Part shown: piece after piece, positions 9,443-20,004 of the stretch
Position numbering within the stretch: position 1 is the first letter of the stretch
How the letters are laid out: the number at the start of each line of letters is the position of its first letter
Source of the DNA: Blastobasis lacticolella
Taxonomy: Eukaryota; Arthropoda; Insecta; Lepidoptera; Blastobasidae
Assembly: GCA_905147135.1 (NCBI GenBank)
Contig: LR990056.1
Span: 17,994,501-18,058,500 of the forward strand
Length of the DNA: 64,000 nt
Direction of reading: 5' to 3'
The notes under the pieces: generated by a model
The model's input: only the letters and a program-made list of their open reading frames with translations
The model's database searches: none
What the model was told of the DNA's origin: nothing
Translations under genes and position numbers: made by a program

Positions 9443-12400
9443 CTACTCTCTTCCGACCGGTTTCGGCCATGGCGACCTCTTCGACCCCTAATCAGATCTG
9501 CGCTGATGCGCACGAAGATGGCTTGCATAGCCAATCTTCGCGGCAAACTCCCGTGCACAATGTGGGCACGTCAGTTTGCCGTTTATAAAATTGTAAGTGA
9601 TGGCTGCGGGTGTACGGGCTTTTACTTGATCGCGTTTAGCGTCAAGGTCAGCTTGGCGCTGCTCCTCAAAGTCGCGTACTTTCCTCTGTACAAGCCCGCG
9701 CCATTCAGACCTTTGTGCTGCCAAATCCTCCCACAAAGAGGGCTGAATATTACACCCTTTCATGTGACGCTTCTGAACATCTTTATATCGGAGGAGTTGT
9801 CCGCCGCGTTTCCGCTTGCCCTCCTCTAGTTCAGAATAAAAGATGCGCTTCGCCACTCTTTCCTCCGCCATACGGGATACATGTCCGCACCACCGAAGCT
9901 GTCGACGCATTATATAACTCTCAATGCCACCAACATTGGCTCGTCGCAGAACTTCGGTATTTCGCACGCGATCGGACCATCTGATGTTCATAATTTTACG
10001 TAGACATTTCAGGTGAAAGCGGTCTAATGTGCGTATTTGGTGACGGTACAAGCACCACGTCTCGGAAGAATATAAGAGGTTTGGCAGCACAATCGCCATG
10101 TACACGAATATTTTGGTGGGCAGCTTTATATCGTGCGAGCAGAAAACCTTAGCACACAGCTTGCCGAATGCTACTGCTGCAGCACCGACTCTGCTGTTGA
10201 TCTCGTCATCAAGGTCACACTTGGATGTTAAAGTATTCCCCAGGTATCGAAATTTATGTACCTGTTTCAAAACATCCTCACCAAGCTTTATGGCCAGTGT
10301 CTCGTGACCATGTGTGTCTAAGGACATCACTTCCGTCTTTTTGACACTGATCTTCAGGCCGAAGTTGCAGCAGGCTTGGTGAAAAGCAGACAGTAGTTGT
10401 TGCAGGCCATCTGGGGATTCTGCTACGAAGCACAAGTCGTCAGCATACATAATGTCAGTAATTAATGCATGCGACACTTTAGTGCGTGCCCGGAGTCTAG
10501 CAAGGTTAAAGAGGCCGCCATCTGTGCGGAAGCGGATGCGCACTCCCTCGGAGACTGATTGCAAGACTTCTTTGACTACTACTGCAAAGTATAAGGCAAA
10601 CAGTGTGGGTGCTATAACACACCCTTGTTTCACCCCACAGGTAACGGGGAAGAAATCGGACTGTCCTCCATCTACGGTGACGCAGCATTGCATGTCGTCA
10701 TGCAGGAGTCTAAGAAGTCTTACAAATTTCTCAGTGCACCCCAGTTTCTTCAGCACCATCCATAGGGCTTCGCGAGGAACGCTGTCAAATGCTTTTTCTA
10801 GGTCAACAAAGCAGAGGAACAGCTGACGACCCTGTTCTCTGCTTTTCTCCTGCAGTTGACGCACGGAAAAGATAGCATCGCAGGTGCCTCTATCAGGTCG
10901 GAAGCCAAACTGGGTTTCAGGCAGTATTTCATCTGATATAGGGATCAGGCGGTTTAGTAGAAGGCGGGCAAAAGCCTTTCCAGGGGTTGAAAGTAGTGAG
11001 ACACCACGGTAAGAGTTGCAATCGGAACGGTCACCCTTGTTCTTATAGAGAGCACTAATGCGAGACACTACAAATTCAGTCGGAACTCGCTCCTCCTCCC
11101 ACATTCGAACAAAAAGTTCCCAAACCCGTGTGTGCAACTCCTCACCGCCATACTTTAACAGCTCTCCCGGTATAAGGTCAATGCCAACCGCCCGCTCGTT
11201 GTGCTGCTGCCTGATGGCAGTGACAACCTCATCACGCGACAGTGGCTCATCCAGCTTGCTTGCCAAAGGGAGTTGGGTGATCTGGCTGATATGTTGTAGA
11301 TCAGCAGAGCGATCTACATTGAGCAGGGACTTAAAATGTTCAGCCCAGCGTTTTGTCACGTCCTCCTTGCTTGTTAAAAGTTGCCTACCGTCTAATGACC
11401 TTAAAGGCATCCTAACTCGGTAGGACGTGCCAATCAGCCTGCGCACCTCGTTATAGAACTTCCCGAGCTGGTTAGTGTCTGCGAGCCACTGCATGCTATA
11501 AGCCTTGTCATGCCACCACCTGTCTTTGAGTTGTCGGGACAGCCTACGCAATTCTAAATCACTTTCTTTGACCATCGCATCGCTTCCACCACGCCGTGAG
11601 TACTGCTGTAGGAGAACTCGATGCTTGACAAGTGCATTCCTGAGAACCGCATTATTCTCATCAAACCAATCTTCATTACGTCGGTTCTTCGGACCCAGGG
11701 TAACTGAAGCGGTTTCTTTGAGATGAGATGACAACGTCGTCCAATCAGCCCCAACATCGTCGGTCTCATTAATTGGCTGCAACTTATTGGCCAGAGCTTC
11801 AGCGAATTTCTCCCTCACCGCACGATCCTTTAACTTGTCTAAATTCAAAGGTGTAGGCTTTTGCACTTTGGATCTGCATGGTCGGCGGAGGCGTAGTCTC
11901 AGTTTGGTGACAATTAGCCGGTGATCAGTCCAGCAGTGAGCACCACGCATGACGCGGGTGATTTGGACTTGGCAGATGTCTCTTTGCCGTACGATGGCAT
12001 AATCAATCAGATGCCAGTGTTTGGACCGTGGGTGCATCCACGTTGTCTTATGCTTGGCGGGAAGGCGGAACATTGTGTTAGATATGGCAAGCTGATATTG
12101 AGCACAAAGACTAAGTAGCATATGACCATTGCTGTTCATATTGCCGACTCCGTGGCGACCCAGAACTCCAGGCCAAGCCTCATAGTCCCGTCCAACTCTG
12201 GCATTGAAATCACCTAGCAATAAAATCTGCTCTTTGGAGTTAATTTTGTCAAAACATCGTACTAACTCCTCATAGAATTTATCCTTGATGTCATCAGACT
12301 TGTCTAGGGTTGGAGCATAAACACTGATGACATTAAGGAAGTTGTCTCTGTCCAGGTGGAGGCGCACTGTGGTAACGCGGTCCGAGATGTGTACAGGGTA

Positions 12401-12458
12401 CTCCTCAAGTCGCTTAACTAAGTGATTTTTAATTGCAAAGCCTACACCAGAACCTCAC
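9443..12458 (-). mobile_element. 5'-truncated APE-type non-LTR retrotransposon
   Basis: A 3016-bp minus-strand element between two copies of a 134-bp direct repeat. It starts within the endonuclease domain at 12458, so the 5' part was never copied. The 3' UTR is only about 45 bases (9443-9487) and has no poly(A). At the 5' junction, element and target share the motif gaacctca (12451-12457 region and 12465-12472), consistent with microhomology-assisted joining. The clade is unresolved; the protein resembles frames often mis-annotated as craniofacial development protein 2-like. Confidence 0.88.
9488..12454 (-). CDS. LINE endonuclease-reverse transcriptase, 5'-partial
   Basis: One uninterrupted frame of about 988 codons. 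It is open from [10 protein letters not shown] at 12454; the GTG at 12367 is only the first start-like codon. Order from the N side: APE endonuclease remnant ([17 protein letters not shown] near residue 80 of the open frame; [14 protein letters not shown]); connector; reverse transcriptase with [27 protein letters not shown] (~545), [16 protein letters not shown] and MYADDLCF (~670); C-terminal domain with [12 protein letters not shown]; and a terminal C2H2-type finger CPHC-x12-HLRAH before the stop at 9488. The catalytic YADD is present. The enzyme nicks target DNA and copies its own RNA onto it; this copy lacks the start of the endonuclease. No stop or frameshift is visible, so the insertion is young. 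Confidence 0.9.
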   Translation of the reverse strand, partial: GSGVGFAIKNHLVKRLEEYPVHISDRVTTVRLHLDRDNFLNVISVYAPTLDKSDDIKDKFYEELVRCFDKINSKEQILLLGDFNARVGRDYEAWPGVLGRHGVGNMNSNGHMLLSLCAQYQLAISNTMFRLPAKHKTTWMHPRSKHWHLIDYAIVRQRDICQVQITRVMRGAHCWTDHRLIVTKLRLRLRRPCRSKVQKPTPLNLDKLKDRAVREKFAEALANKLQPINETDDVGADWTTLSSHLKETASVTLGPKNRRNEDWFDENNAVLRNALVKHRVLLQQYSRRGGSDAMVKESDLELRRLSRQLKDRWWHDKAYSMQWLADTNQLGKFYNEVRRLIGTSYRVRMPLRSLDGRQLLTSKEDVTKRWAEHFKSLLNVDRSADLQHISQITQLPLASKLDEPLSRDEVVTAIRQQHNERAVGIDLIPGELLKYGGEELHTRVWELFVRMWEEERVPTEFVVSRISALYKNKGDRSDCNSYRGVSLLSTPGKAFARLLLNRLIPISDEILPETQFGFRPDRGTCDAIFSVRQLQEKSREQGRQLFLCFVDLEKAFDSVPREALWMVLKKLGCTEKFVRLLRLLHDDMQCCVTVDGGQSDFFPVTCGVKQGCVIAPTLFALYFAVVVKEVLQSVSEGVRIRFRTDGGLFNLARLRARTKVSHALITDIMYADDLCFVAESPDGLQQLLSAFHQACCNFGLKISVKKTEVMSLDTHGHETLAIKLGEDVLKQVHKFRYLGNTLTSKCDLDDEINSRVGAAAVAFGKLCAKVFCSHDIKLPTKIFVYMAIVLPNLLYSSETWCLYRHQIRTLDRFHLKCLRKIMNIRWSDRVRNTEVLRRANVGGIESYIMRRQLRWCGHVSRMAEERVAKRIFYSELEEGKRKRGGQLLRYKDVQKRHMKGCNIQPSLWEDLAAQRSEWRGLVQRKVRDFEEQRQADLDAKRDQVKARTPAAITYNFINGKLTCPHCAREFAAKIGYASHLRAHQRRSD

Positions 12459-12592
12459 CTGAAGAACCTCATGTTATAATAGAGGAAATACTTCTTTACT
12501 GGACTCAAGGAAGAACAGTGTTCTTAAGAGACTGATAACCAAAGTTAGGCAATGAACTCGCCACTCGCTATTGATAACAGTTGTCGTAAGTA
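12459..12592. repeat. 134-bp direct repeat, copy 2
   Basis: Right copy of the duplication flanking the LINE; see 9309-9442. It runs directly into 12593-12665, the remaining LINE-relic sequence, so this copy shows the original continuity. Confidence 0.85.
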
Positions 12593-12665
12593 AAGCCACA
12601 AAGGAGGCATACAATAGTATAAATTGTCGATCATGAATACTTCTGTATACATGTCTGGCCACCTC
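12593..12665 (-). mobile_element. Decayed Jockey-like LINE, right piece
   Basis: Upstream part of the relic whose 3' end is at 5930. The minus-strand frame across 12474-12662 is open but shows no clear motif, as expected for a frameshifted relic. Confidence 0.35.
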
Positions 12666-12749
12666 GTTTAAGGATTATGCTTTACATACTCAAAAAACAG
12701 TTGTCAAAACCAGCATAATTTGATAATTTATTTGATATTTTGTTAGAGG

Positions 12750-12835
12750 ATCTTTTTATCTTTTATGGTATACGGCAGACAAACAGGCAAGCGGGTTACT
12801 TGATGGAAAGTGGTGGTGGTGAGTCAATAAATTAC
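12750..12835 (+). repeat. Dispersed repeat family B, fragment
   Basis: Contains tacggcagacaaacaggcaa then gcgggttacttgatggaaag, the start shared with 28835-29170, 46455-46560 and 51966-52210. Unclassified interspersed repeat. Confidence 0.5.
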
Positions 12836-13439
12836 CTACATCATCTTTTTAAGCCGCGATTAAAGCTCAAAGCTGGAGTTTTTCCGCCATATTTCATTCA
12901 TAAATATATATAATTATTATTGATTATTGATTTATTGTAATGTATTGACTTTATCAAATTTATGATTTTATGAAATTATTTGACATTGATATTTTTAGTT
13001 AATTGACATAAGTATGGAATATGGCATTATTATTATTTTTATATTTTTGGTAATGAATTTAAAAACTACTCACTCACGTACCTAAAATGATATGGAATTG
13101 CAAATTCTGAAATAAATGAATATTTATTATTTATTTATTTTATATGACAAATGTAAATTTCTATAGTTTATTTGAAAATATTATTATTTTATTACTTAAT
13201 TATCCCTTCAGCAGAGGCGTGGTGTTTTGGAACAATAATTGTTACGTCTGACCATTGCTGCGTAAAAGCAATTTTCGAGGCAGACCGATCTATCATTAGC
13301 ACAATGACTAGCCCATTCTAGAAATTGTTTTGACTTCATATGGGCCTTTTGAAATACGTGCCTGAGCTAAATGGAGATCAAGTTTAATATTCTGTGACAG
13401 TATTTATTCGTATTATCGTATTAGTATTTCAGAGCCTCA
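12836..13439. other. AT-rich, no gene
   Basis: 12890-13150 has scattered tgacatt motifs and ends in (TTTA)n-like sequence, similar in style to the 3' UTR of the CR1-like LINE at 35413-35866. It could be an old LINE 3' end. Nothing else was recognised. Confidence 0.3.
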
Positions 13440-13447
13440 GTGGGTGG

Positions 13448-13505
13448 GTGGGTGGCCTCGTGATCGAGAGGTATCAGGTTCGAATCCCACTGCGGCAGTA
13501 CTTTT
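13448..13505 (+). repeat. tRNA-like SINE head fragment
   Basis: Contains a B-box (ggttcgaatcc) at the expected distance from an A-box-like stretch, followed by a CCA-lacking acceptor-like end and no tRNA fold closing the acceptor stem. It is a SINE head rather than a tRNA gene. Confidence 0.4.
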
Positions 13506-13889
13506 ATACCAAAAATGTAAATTGCGTATGCAACTGTGTAACTAACCTAAACTAAAATGAAACAATAGTCTGTAGAACAATAGCGTCAGGTGTCACGTGA
13601 TATCGGACCGCGGGTAAATCTTTTGGTAAAACGGCTGGGTAAAGCTTATTTTCAGTATTATTGTTACATTTCAATGTACAATTTTACAGAGTATAATAAT
13701 TTCTAAAGTTTAGTAGGCGTTTAAACAGACAAATCGTGAATAACCGTCATTTTATGGACGCTCGCCGAAACCTGCCCGCAGGCCTTTAAATTATTTAATA
13801 AGTTGAGTAAAGCTCATTTTCCAAATGTTTCTAATTATTTATTTAACAAAGATTCAGAATTTCAGAATTTATAACGTTTAGAAGGCTAC

Positions 13890-14322
13890 TGGCCGTGTGA
13901 CGTCCGGCAGAGTAGAATAGTATTAACCCCTTACACGCGTGGGTGTCGTACAAGGCGACTAATGCATTCAAGGCATAGTCTAGTCTCCGTAGACTGGAAA
14001 ATGTTATTTATGTAAAGTATCTCTTCCTTCACCTTATCTTATTGTTTATCCCGCACCGTCTACCGTTTTCGTTCATATTGTTTTTTCACAGTTGACTGGT
14101 AGATAAGGCTACTTTAGCTTTAAGTCCGCCAATGTACCTTTAGTGCATAAAGTTTTAATAAATAAATAAAATGGGCATCAGCTTTTTCATTGTTATATTT
14201 ATAACACTGCGATCTCCAACCCGCCTGCCAAGCGTAGAGATTGATTATGGCAATTACCTTATTTTTAAAGGAAGAGGAACTAAGTCCCGTAGTGGACTGT
14301 TATAGGCTGTGATGATGATGAC
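13890..14322 (+). repeat. Family A repeat, interrupted by a LINE 3' end
   Basis: Starts ggccgtgtgacgtccggcag and ends at the (ATG)n tail (tgatgatgatgacgatgatg). It is split at 14004-14168 by a LINE 3' fragment flanked by AAAATG duplications (13998-14003 and 14169-14174). Family A is ~260 bp with an RTE-style (ATG)n tail; other copies are near 24.2, 26.9, 29.6/35.9, 39.1, 41.3, 43.0 and 54.1 kb. Confidence 0.75.
14004..14168 (+). mobile_element. 5'-truncated LINE 3' end
   Basis: Only the last ~165 bp of a LINE, ending gtgcataaagttttaataaa and a TAAA-rich tail, with 6-bp AAAATG duplications on both sides. The same 3' end is at 21433-21512 (+) and 47425-47520 (-). Confidence 0.65.
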
Positions 14323-14409
14323 GATGATGAGTAGGCTATCAAACACAAAACCGCGATTAGTAACGCATCCCGGCCAGGGTAATTACACTTTTCCTACGCC
14401 ATCGTCATT

Positions 14410-14600
14410 GCCAAAAATTTGTTATACCACTAAGGTGGCAAACGAACTTCCTGCCTGCCTGATGGTAAGCAGTCACCGCAGCCTATGGACGTTTGGAATA
14501 CCAGGGGCATCACCCACGCGCTGCCGAACCCGTAAAAATCTTTTGACCTCTTTAATGAAGAACTCTGTATTGTATGTACTCTTCAGGCCAAACCTATCCA
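14410..14600 (+). repeat. Dispersed repeat family C, copy
   Basis: Marked by gtggcaaac, then cctgatggtaagcagtcacc and gcctatggacgtttggaata. Further copies are at 16420-16600, 50205-50335, 55795-56000 and 59840-60000. Unclassified lepidopteran-type repeat. Confidence 0.55.
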
Positions 14601-15459
14601 GTGAGCACATTATACAACCTTAGTATGCATGGGCAAAAGTTCCTTTGTAACCGCCAGTTTGCGACCAATTGGGCTCCAAGGTGTGAAGACGAACTCACTG
14701 TAGATGACGAGCGGTGGATGATAGAATGTAACTGTAGCTATCACGTCAAACAGTTCTTTAAAATAAACATCGTTGTATATTAATTAAAACATATCCTTAA
14801 CAGCTCCCTCATAGAAACTCAAGAGCAAACATCGAAATGCATGTAAAAGTGAAACACATTCGCTTTACAAGTAAGTTGTTTGATATAGCAAGTTGTGAGA
14901 GCGTATGAATCAAAGCGGTGCAAGTTGTTGACAAGGCTGCATTCAAAAGGATTGTTCTAATCTCTAAAATTTGGCAATTCCTCCATTACGTTTCCTATGT
15001 AGAAGAATTAGAATTGGCATTTAGAATTTCTCACAATTTTCAGAGGAGATGGGTGGTATCTGTTCTGACCCTCTGCCTGATTTAAATATTGACCTCTGTT
15101 TTGATCGTATTTAAAGAAAGGTCATGTTTATTGAGTCCTACTACATAGGAGCCCAGTAGCACCATGTTATCGGCGTAGCTTGCTACCGCCCTATACGCCC
15201 CACTGACACGTGACACGTGACAACCGACTCGGGTGATGCTGAGCTCCTCGAATGGGCTGATATTGCTAACAGCTGCTTTTGGTACTAATAAGGGATTGTT
15301 TAAGGAACGATTACAATCAGGCGTTCATAGCAAATCTATTGCTGTATATAAGCTGATCAGACAGAAGAAATCAGAAAGTAAAAGAGATAGCGCGGGGGAG
15401 CCCGGGGAGCGCCTTGAACATGACCCGGTATTTATCAGATCAGCAAATTACAGTAGAGC
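14601..15459. other. No gene recognised
   Basis: Short frames at 14574-14783 and 15233-15472 have no family features. No repeat was recognised in 14601-15400. Confidence 0.3.
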
Positions 15460-15795
15460 AACTGCCGTCTGACCTCTGTTACCCTGTTAATACTTTCAGT
15501 TTTAGATTACACTTTCAGTCGCCTGACTGTGCAGGTGCACCTCATTATGTTTTCCCACCCCGTACCTGCGCATAACGCAACTGCGTTTCTGAATTTTTTA
15601 TACCTCCAACTAAATGCATTAATCGTAGATGTTATGGGCAAAAGTTATCGCTTACCATCAGGTGGGCTGTCTGCTCGTTGTCACTACTCAGCATAAAAAC
15701 ATCGGTTAGTGTTCAACTAATGTACGTAACTGAGAAAATGGAACTCAGTACCTCTCGCTTACGAGTTGGACCGAACCATTAGACCACGCTCTATT
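15460..15795 (-). repeat. Family S SINE fragment, interrupted
   Basis: Minus-strand SINE body at 15460-15575 (complement of ...gtcagacggcagttgctc) and SINE head at 15698-15795. They are separated by ~120 bp that includes a family C end (cgcttaccatcaggtgggct, near 15649). Confidence 0.55.
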
Positions 15796-15799
15796 GCCC

Positions 15800-16312
15800 C
15801 AGAAACGGCTTCCCATCCGACTCATCATCCTATTAATTTATTAACCATCTAAGCTAAGTGCTATAAAAATCGTAAAACAAAGAAGAACTCTTTGATTTAA
15901 TATTAACTACGGAAAAAAATTACCCGTTTATTTACCCAGTCTCTCAGCGGCATCAAAGGCTTTTATCACTCCGTTTTGAGTATTACAATGAGTCCGACTC
16001 CGGAATCTCTTTGTCGGCCTAGAGTATTTGTTCCCGGCACGATTCCGCGTTAATTAACAAAGAAACGAATTAATAAGAATAACTCAATTGTGGGGCTAAG
16101 CAGTGGCGAGGCAGTGCCTAATTTGGCTTTCAATCTCTGTGGAATTGAAATGGCAATGCGACTACGCGCGGAGAAGTTTGGATGGTTGGAGCGAGGCGCG
16201 GGCGGTGGCGGACTGGACATGCTGACCAAGATGGAATTCATATTGACAGAATCGGCATCATGTTCACCAGGTAGCAGGAATCGGTCAAGCCTGACAAGTC
16301 CGCCTGAAACTG
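15800..16312. other. Apparently unique sequence, no gene confirmed
   Basis: Balanced composition and no recognised repeat. Frames on both strands at 16050-16368 (92-94 codons) overlap each other and lack motifs, so neither is called. Confidence 0.3.
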
Positions 16313-16385
16313 CCTTATCTGTTTCTGCCGCCAAGCAACAATGCTTGCATTGTTGTTTTCCGGCTTGAAGGATAAGGTAGATAAG
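16313..16385 (+). repeat. Lepidopteran repeat fragment with hairpin
   Basis: Tgtttctgccgccaagcaac followed by a perfect 9-bp hairpin CAACAATGC-TT-GCATTGTTG (16336-16355) and ttccggcttgaag. This arrangement recurs widely in lepidopteran genomes as I recall; only one copy is in this window. Confidence 0.45.
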
Positions 16386-16419
16386 TCTTTACAATGACAG
16401 CGCAACCGCGGTGCTACTT

Positions 16420-16600
16420 TTTTTATACCATTTATGTGGCAAACAAGCTTACGGCCCGCTTGATGGTAAGCAGTCACCGCGACCTACGGACATTTTTGTT
16501 ATCTGCAACCTTAATTTATAAGTCAGAGTAGTTATGGCCAACAGTTACAGCTTACCATTAGGTGAGCTGTCTGCTCGCCACTACGTAGGAAAAAACATCC
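16420..16600 (+). repeat. Dispersed repeat family C, copy
   Basis: Both ends are present: gtggcaaacaagcttacggc near 16436 and ttacagcttaccattaggtg near 16547. Confidence 0.55.
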
Positions 16601-16620
16601 AACGACTTGCGCACGGATTA

Positions 16621-16735
16621 TATCAAGCGTCGGTGACGCAGGTTGCGTTATGCTGTCAACTCAAAATGTTATGATTTCTAATACGCGCCGACTTACCCTG
16701 CGCGTCGACGCAACGCGCGTTGCCAACGCTTGATA
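16621..16735. mobile_element. MITE-like element with ~28-bp inverted ends
   Basis: TATCAAGCGTCGGTGACGCA at the left is matched in reverse complement at the right (ending ccaacgcttgata) with a few mismatches, spanning 115 bp. No transposase. Target duplication is uncertain. Confidence 0.55.
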
Positions 16736-16740
16736 GAGCA

Positions 16741-17154
16741 AGAATTACACACAATAACATATAGACGTTATAACCTAAGTTTGCACGGCTTAAGCCGCGG
16801 GCGGAACCTAGTAAAACCATATTGTAATCTAATACACAATAGCTCAGCCTTGTGTATGAATAATTGAATATTTTATTGAGAATTCAATACGCTGATGAGT
16901 TCGGTGATGACTATACATTTATTATTGTATTGAACTCAAAAGGCGGGCCCTCAATGGACATCGTTATTCGTATTAAATGAATTTACGTTGGCATTCCCAC
17001 AGTAACAGATTCAATTGACCAACCTCATTAATATTTATATAATGTGGTCATAAATACATTCAGAAGACGGTGGTGGCTCGAACAATTCTAAGAACTACGG
17101 TTGGACCGTTAACAAATAACAATGATTGCGATGTTTTCCCTGTAGGGAGTTATT
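16741..17154. other. No gene recognised
   Basis: Non-coding sequence with no repeat recognised. Confidence 0.3.
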
Positions 17155-17282
17155 TTTAACTTCCGACAAAACAAGATGGTTGTTACAAGTTTGAGTGTGT
17201 ATTTGTGGATCTGTTTGTCTCCCGAACAGATTAAAATCGGTTAAGTAGTTTAGGATATATTTGATAGAAATATTTGTACCTG
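17155..17282 (+). repeat. Dispersed repeat family D, fragment
   Basis: Has cgacaaaacaaga, gtgtgtatttgtggatctgt and aaaatcggttaagtagttta, the order shared with 22430-22680, 37905-38110, 52480-52700 and 53655-53850. Unclassified. Confidence 0.5.
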
Positions 17283-17375
17283 ATTTAATAGGTTATCAAG
17301 CTAAGCTGTAGAGCCTCGAGCTTCGGCGTAGGGTAGCGATTCTGTCATTCTTCTACAGCTTAATTTTCAGAGAAT

Positions 17376-18204
17376 TTATTTTTATTTATTTATTTAACCA
17401 TTTATTGTGCACAAAGAAAGTTACAATAATATGAACATAAAGATAACAATCACAAAAGGTACAGCTTATTTCTAAAAAGAAATGTCTTACAGCAGACCTA
17501 CCGAAGAGAGAGGGCTAGAATAGAGAGGCAGATATGACGTGCACCCAAATACATAATATAATTGAATTACTTAAATAAGTGTCTATATATATAATAGTAA
17601 TATTACCTACATATATAATAAATAACACAAATACTTAATAAATACCTATAAATATATAATATTATGGATTGCAAGTGGAAAGATAATGCTCTTTTACTCT
17701 TTTTTTAAAAATACCGAGTGAGGTACTGTTACGAACAGTATGCGGCAGCGAGTTCCATAGCCTAGCCGCATGAACAGTAAATGATTTAGTATAGCATTCG
17801 GAATGATGAGGGGGAATGGAGAGGAGTGTCCTGACGCTTGAGCGACAGGGTAGGTTTTGAGAACGGGAGAAACCAAACCGGTCACGGAGATAGGAAGGAG
17901 CACGAGGATTATAAAGGATATTGTAAAGAAGACAAAGGATATGGATATTTCTGCGAAGTCGTATTGGAAGCCACTTGAGCTGAGACCGAAATTGGGAGAT
18001 GTGGTCATACTTGCGTAAGCCAAAGATAAATCGAATGCCGAGATTTTGAAGGCGTTCAAGCTTACTCAACAGCTCTTCAGTGGCATCGAGATAGCAGGAG
18101 TCTGCATAATCCAGTATGGGGAGTATTAGAGTTTGGACAATGGATATTTTGGTGTTTAAAGGAAGGAAATATTGAAGACGTTTGAGAGAGTGTATAGTGT
18201 AAGA
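17376..18204 (-). mobile_element. 5'-truncated LINE 3' end with coding tail
   Basis: Minus-strand LINE fragment ending in an A-rich (AATA)n tail at 17376-17398 and a UTR of about 260 bp. Coding sequence runs 17662 to about 18204. It is joined head to head with the plus-strand relic starting at 18205. Confidence 0.75.
17662..18204 (-). pseudogene. LINE reverse transcriptase C-terminal domain, truncated
   Basis: About 180 codons matching the C-terminal part of Jockey/CR1-type LINE proteins: LPILDYADSCYLDA (the end of the RT-connection region), LERLQNLGIRFIFGL, LPIRLRRNIHILCLLYNIL, and the terminal AARLWNSLPHTVRNST then FKKRVKEHYLS. No catalytic RT motifs remain. The first ~9 codons of the longer frame to 18231 come from the neighbouring relic. 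Remarkably open for a fragment, so probably young. Confidence 0.8.
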
Positions 18205-18510
18205 ATGTGCGAAGCAGTGGCACGACCTCATTCCGCCGGCCCCGCGCCGCCATCAGGAGCCTTCATCCTTATGTCATGGATCTTCCAGCTACCCGCACGA
18301 GCCCCTTTGGTTCGACCTTTGTAATACGTCTTAGGAAAGGCTTAGGAATGTAACACGTTGCCTGCGACTGTGTTCCCTGGTCATTATATTCTAGGTTCCT
18401 TCAAGGCTAGAGTCAATAGGCTGTTCCAAGACAGGCTTGCTTAATCTTCGGCCACGTTATCACTTACCAACAGGTGAGATGGCGGTCAATTGCCTGTCTA
18501 GTCTAATATA
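18205..18510 (+). pseudogene. Jockey-like LINE C-terminal relic
   Basis: Plus-strand frame begins CAKQWHDLIPP-like (compare ECxxELHDLIPP in this LINE family) and continues, with frameshifts, to the 3' end cacttaccaacaggtgagat near 18460. Related copies: 43620-43700, 56365-56665. Confidence 0.6.
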
Positions 18511-18905
18511 GAAAATAAGTTACCCAACGCCATTGCAGGCATGAGACATATCACCTTAGTCCTTACAGGGACAACACACCTGCGGTTCAGTTCCCCGAAA
18601 CTTATAACCTTGAGGTCTTCAAAGGCAATGGTGAGTAGGTATCTTCTTAGCATGCAACTGTAAAAAAGCCGTGTAGCTCAAAGTACGAAACGGTCACCCA
18701 TCCAGTTCCCGGACATTGCGAGCATTGCTTAACTTTGGTTATCCGTTTCGCAGGCACACTGCCTCTAGACTAACAAATATATACATACATACATAGGCTG
18801 ATAAACATATTACCTTCCTTTAAATCGCGCAGTGGGGTTAAAATGTATCGCAACACCACCGTGCTGTAATCCCGTGGCTTGCGGCGGTGGAGGCTGCATT
18901 ATTAA
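18511..18905. other. No gene recognised
   Basis: Non-coding; a short (ATAC)n stretch lies near 18780. No other repeat was recognised. Confidence 0.3.
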
Positions 18906-18914
18906 TTGTTCCGA

Positions 18915-19012
18915 ATCTGACGCTCCCTCCCCCGCCGCCCCTTGCAGAGCCAGCGTCATGCAAGGGTGCTTTGGCATATGCATTCTAGGTTTTTTAGCTC
19001 ATGGCGAAGAAA
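18915..19012 (+). repeat. Local duplication, copy 1
   Basis: About 95 bp, from tctgacgctccctcc through gccagcgtcatgcaagggtg to tttagctcatg, repeated with ~10% differences at 19366-19465. Confidence 0.65.
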
Positions 19013-19249
19013 GAATTTTGTTATTAAGTTTGAATATAATTCGCAATTTGGACGAAATATTTTGTGAACTCGTTTGTGTTGACGGGTGTTGCAATGACTT
19101 ATTCTCTTTTTTTTCTTCTTATATATGTCATGCTCATGATTTAATTTGTATTATGTAAAGTTATAAAGATAGCTAATATTGTAATTTACAATACACTTAC
19201 AGTACTTACAGTAACTAAGTACCTATTACAAGGTCATAACAATCTTTAA

Positions 19250-19362
19250 AATATATATTTGGGATCTATGTATGGGTGTGTCTGTCTGCAGCATCGTATC
19301 TCTCGAATGGATAGACGTTTTTCTCTACTTGTAAGCCAGTATAATCGAGATGGTTTTTAGCT
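19250..19362 (+). repeat. Dispersed repeat family D, fragment
   Basis: Gtctgcagcatcgtatctct followed by taagccagtataatcgagat. It lies directly before the second copy of the local duplication. Confidence 0.45.
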
Positions 19363-19365
19363 TAT

Positions 19366-19465
19366 CTGACGCTTCCTCCCCTACCCCGCCGCCCTTTGCA
19401 ACGCCAGCGTCATGCAAGGGTGCCTTGGCATATGCATTGTAGGTTATTTAGCTCATGAAGAAAAA
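19366..19465 (+). repeat. Local duplication, copy 2
   Basis: Second copy of the ~95-bp segment at 18915-19012; the 5' junction follows family D sequence. Confidence 0.65.
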
Positions 19466-19537
19466 CGAGTGGTGGTATAAGTTTGGCATGCGTATCTGTA
19501 GATCTGTGCATTGAATTTTGCTTTCATCATGATTTTT

Positions 19538-19668
19538 CCCTGTCAGCAAGTGCATCGGTTAATGTTCAACTAATGTACATAACTCAGACACGAGTCATTA
19601 GCACATGGTGGCACTGGGATTCTAAGCCGTGACCTCTCGCTTCAAGCCACCGACGCTCCATAACCATT
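19538..19668 (-). repeat. Family S SINE head
   Basis: Complement of the tRNA-like head and first body segment: gcatcggttaatgttcaact at 19550 and a degenerate B-box (gggattctaagcc). Confidence 0.6.
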
Positions 19669-20004
19669 CATGTCGTAAACAGCAAATTAATTGCAGATAC
19701 AACTGCGAATAGCCGACCAAACTAATTCGTGCTCTAAGTTAAGCCAAAACCTGTATCAGTACAGCAATAAGCTGCTGCAACTAGTTTTATTTAGTTTAGC
19801 TGTCTAACAACTCGTAGTTCTCCGAAGCACTCGAAAATTAAATACCGTTGGCAAATAACAGACACGAGCCATCCAACGCAATGCCGAATGTAATAAGCGA
19901 TCGTACTCTGTTTTTAAGCGTTGCTCTTTTGTTTAGCAACTAACAACAAATACGTTGTCTGTTGGAATGGGAACAGTCGCCCATAAAATCCACTATTTGC
20001 GAGC
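19669..20004. other. Apparently unique sequence
   Basis: Balanced composition, no repeat recognised and no frame. Candidate conserved non-coding DNA only by appearance. Confidence 0.3.

Noticed and set aside
9488..12367. Host gene resembling a craniofacial development protein 2-like protein
   Set aside because: The protein is an APE endonuclease plus reverse transcriptase and lies between two copies of a target duplication; it is a LINE.
16050..16368. Coding exon on either strand
   Set aside because: Open frames exist on both strands with no splice or motif support; the 3' part is a known type of repeat.
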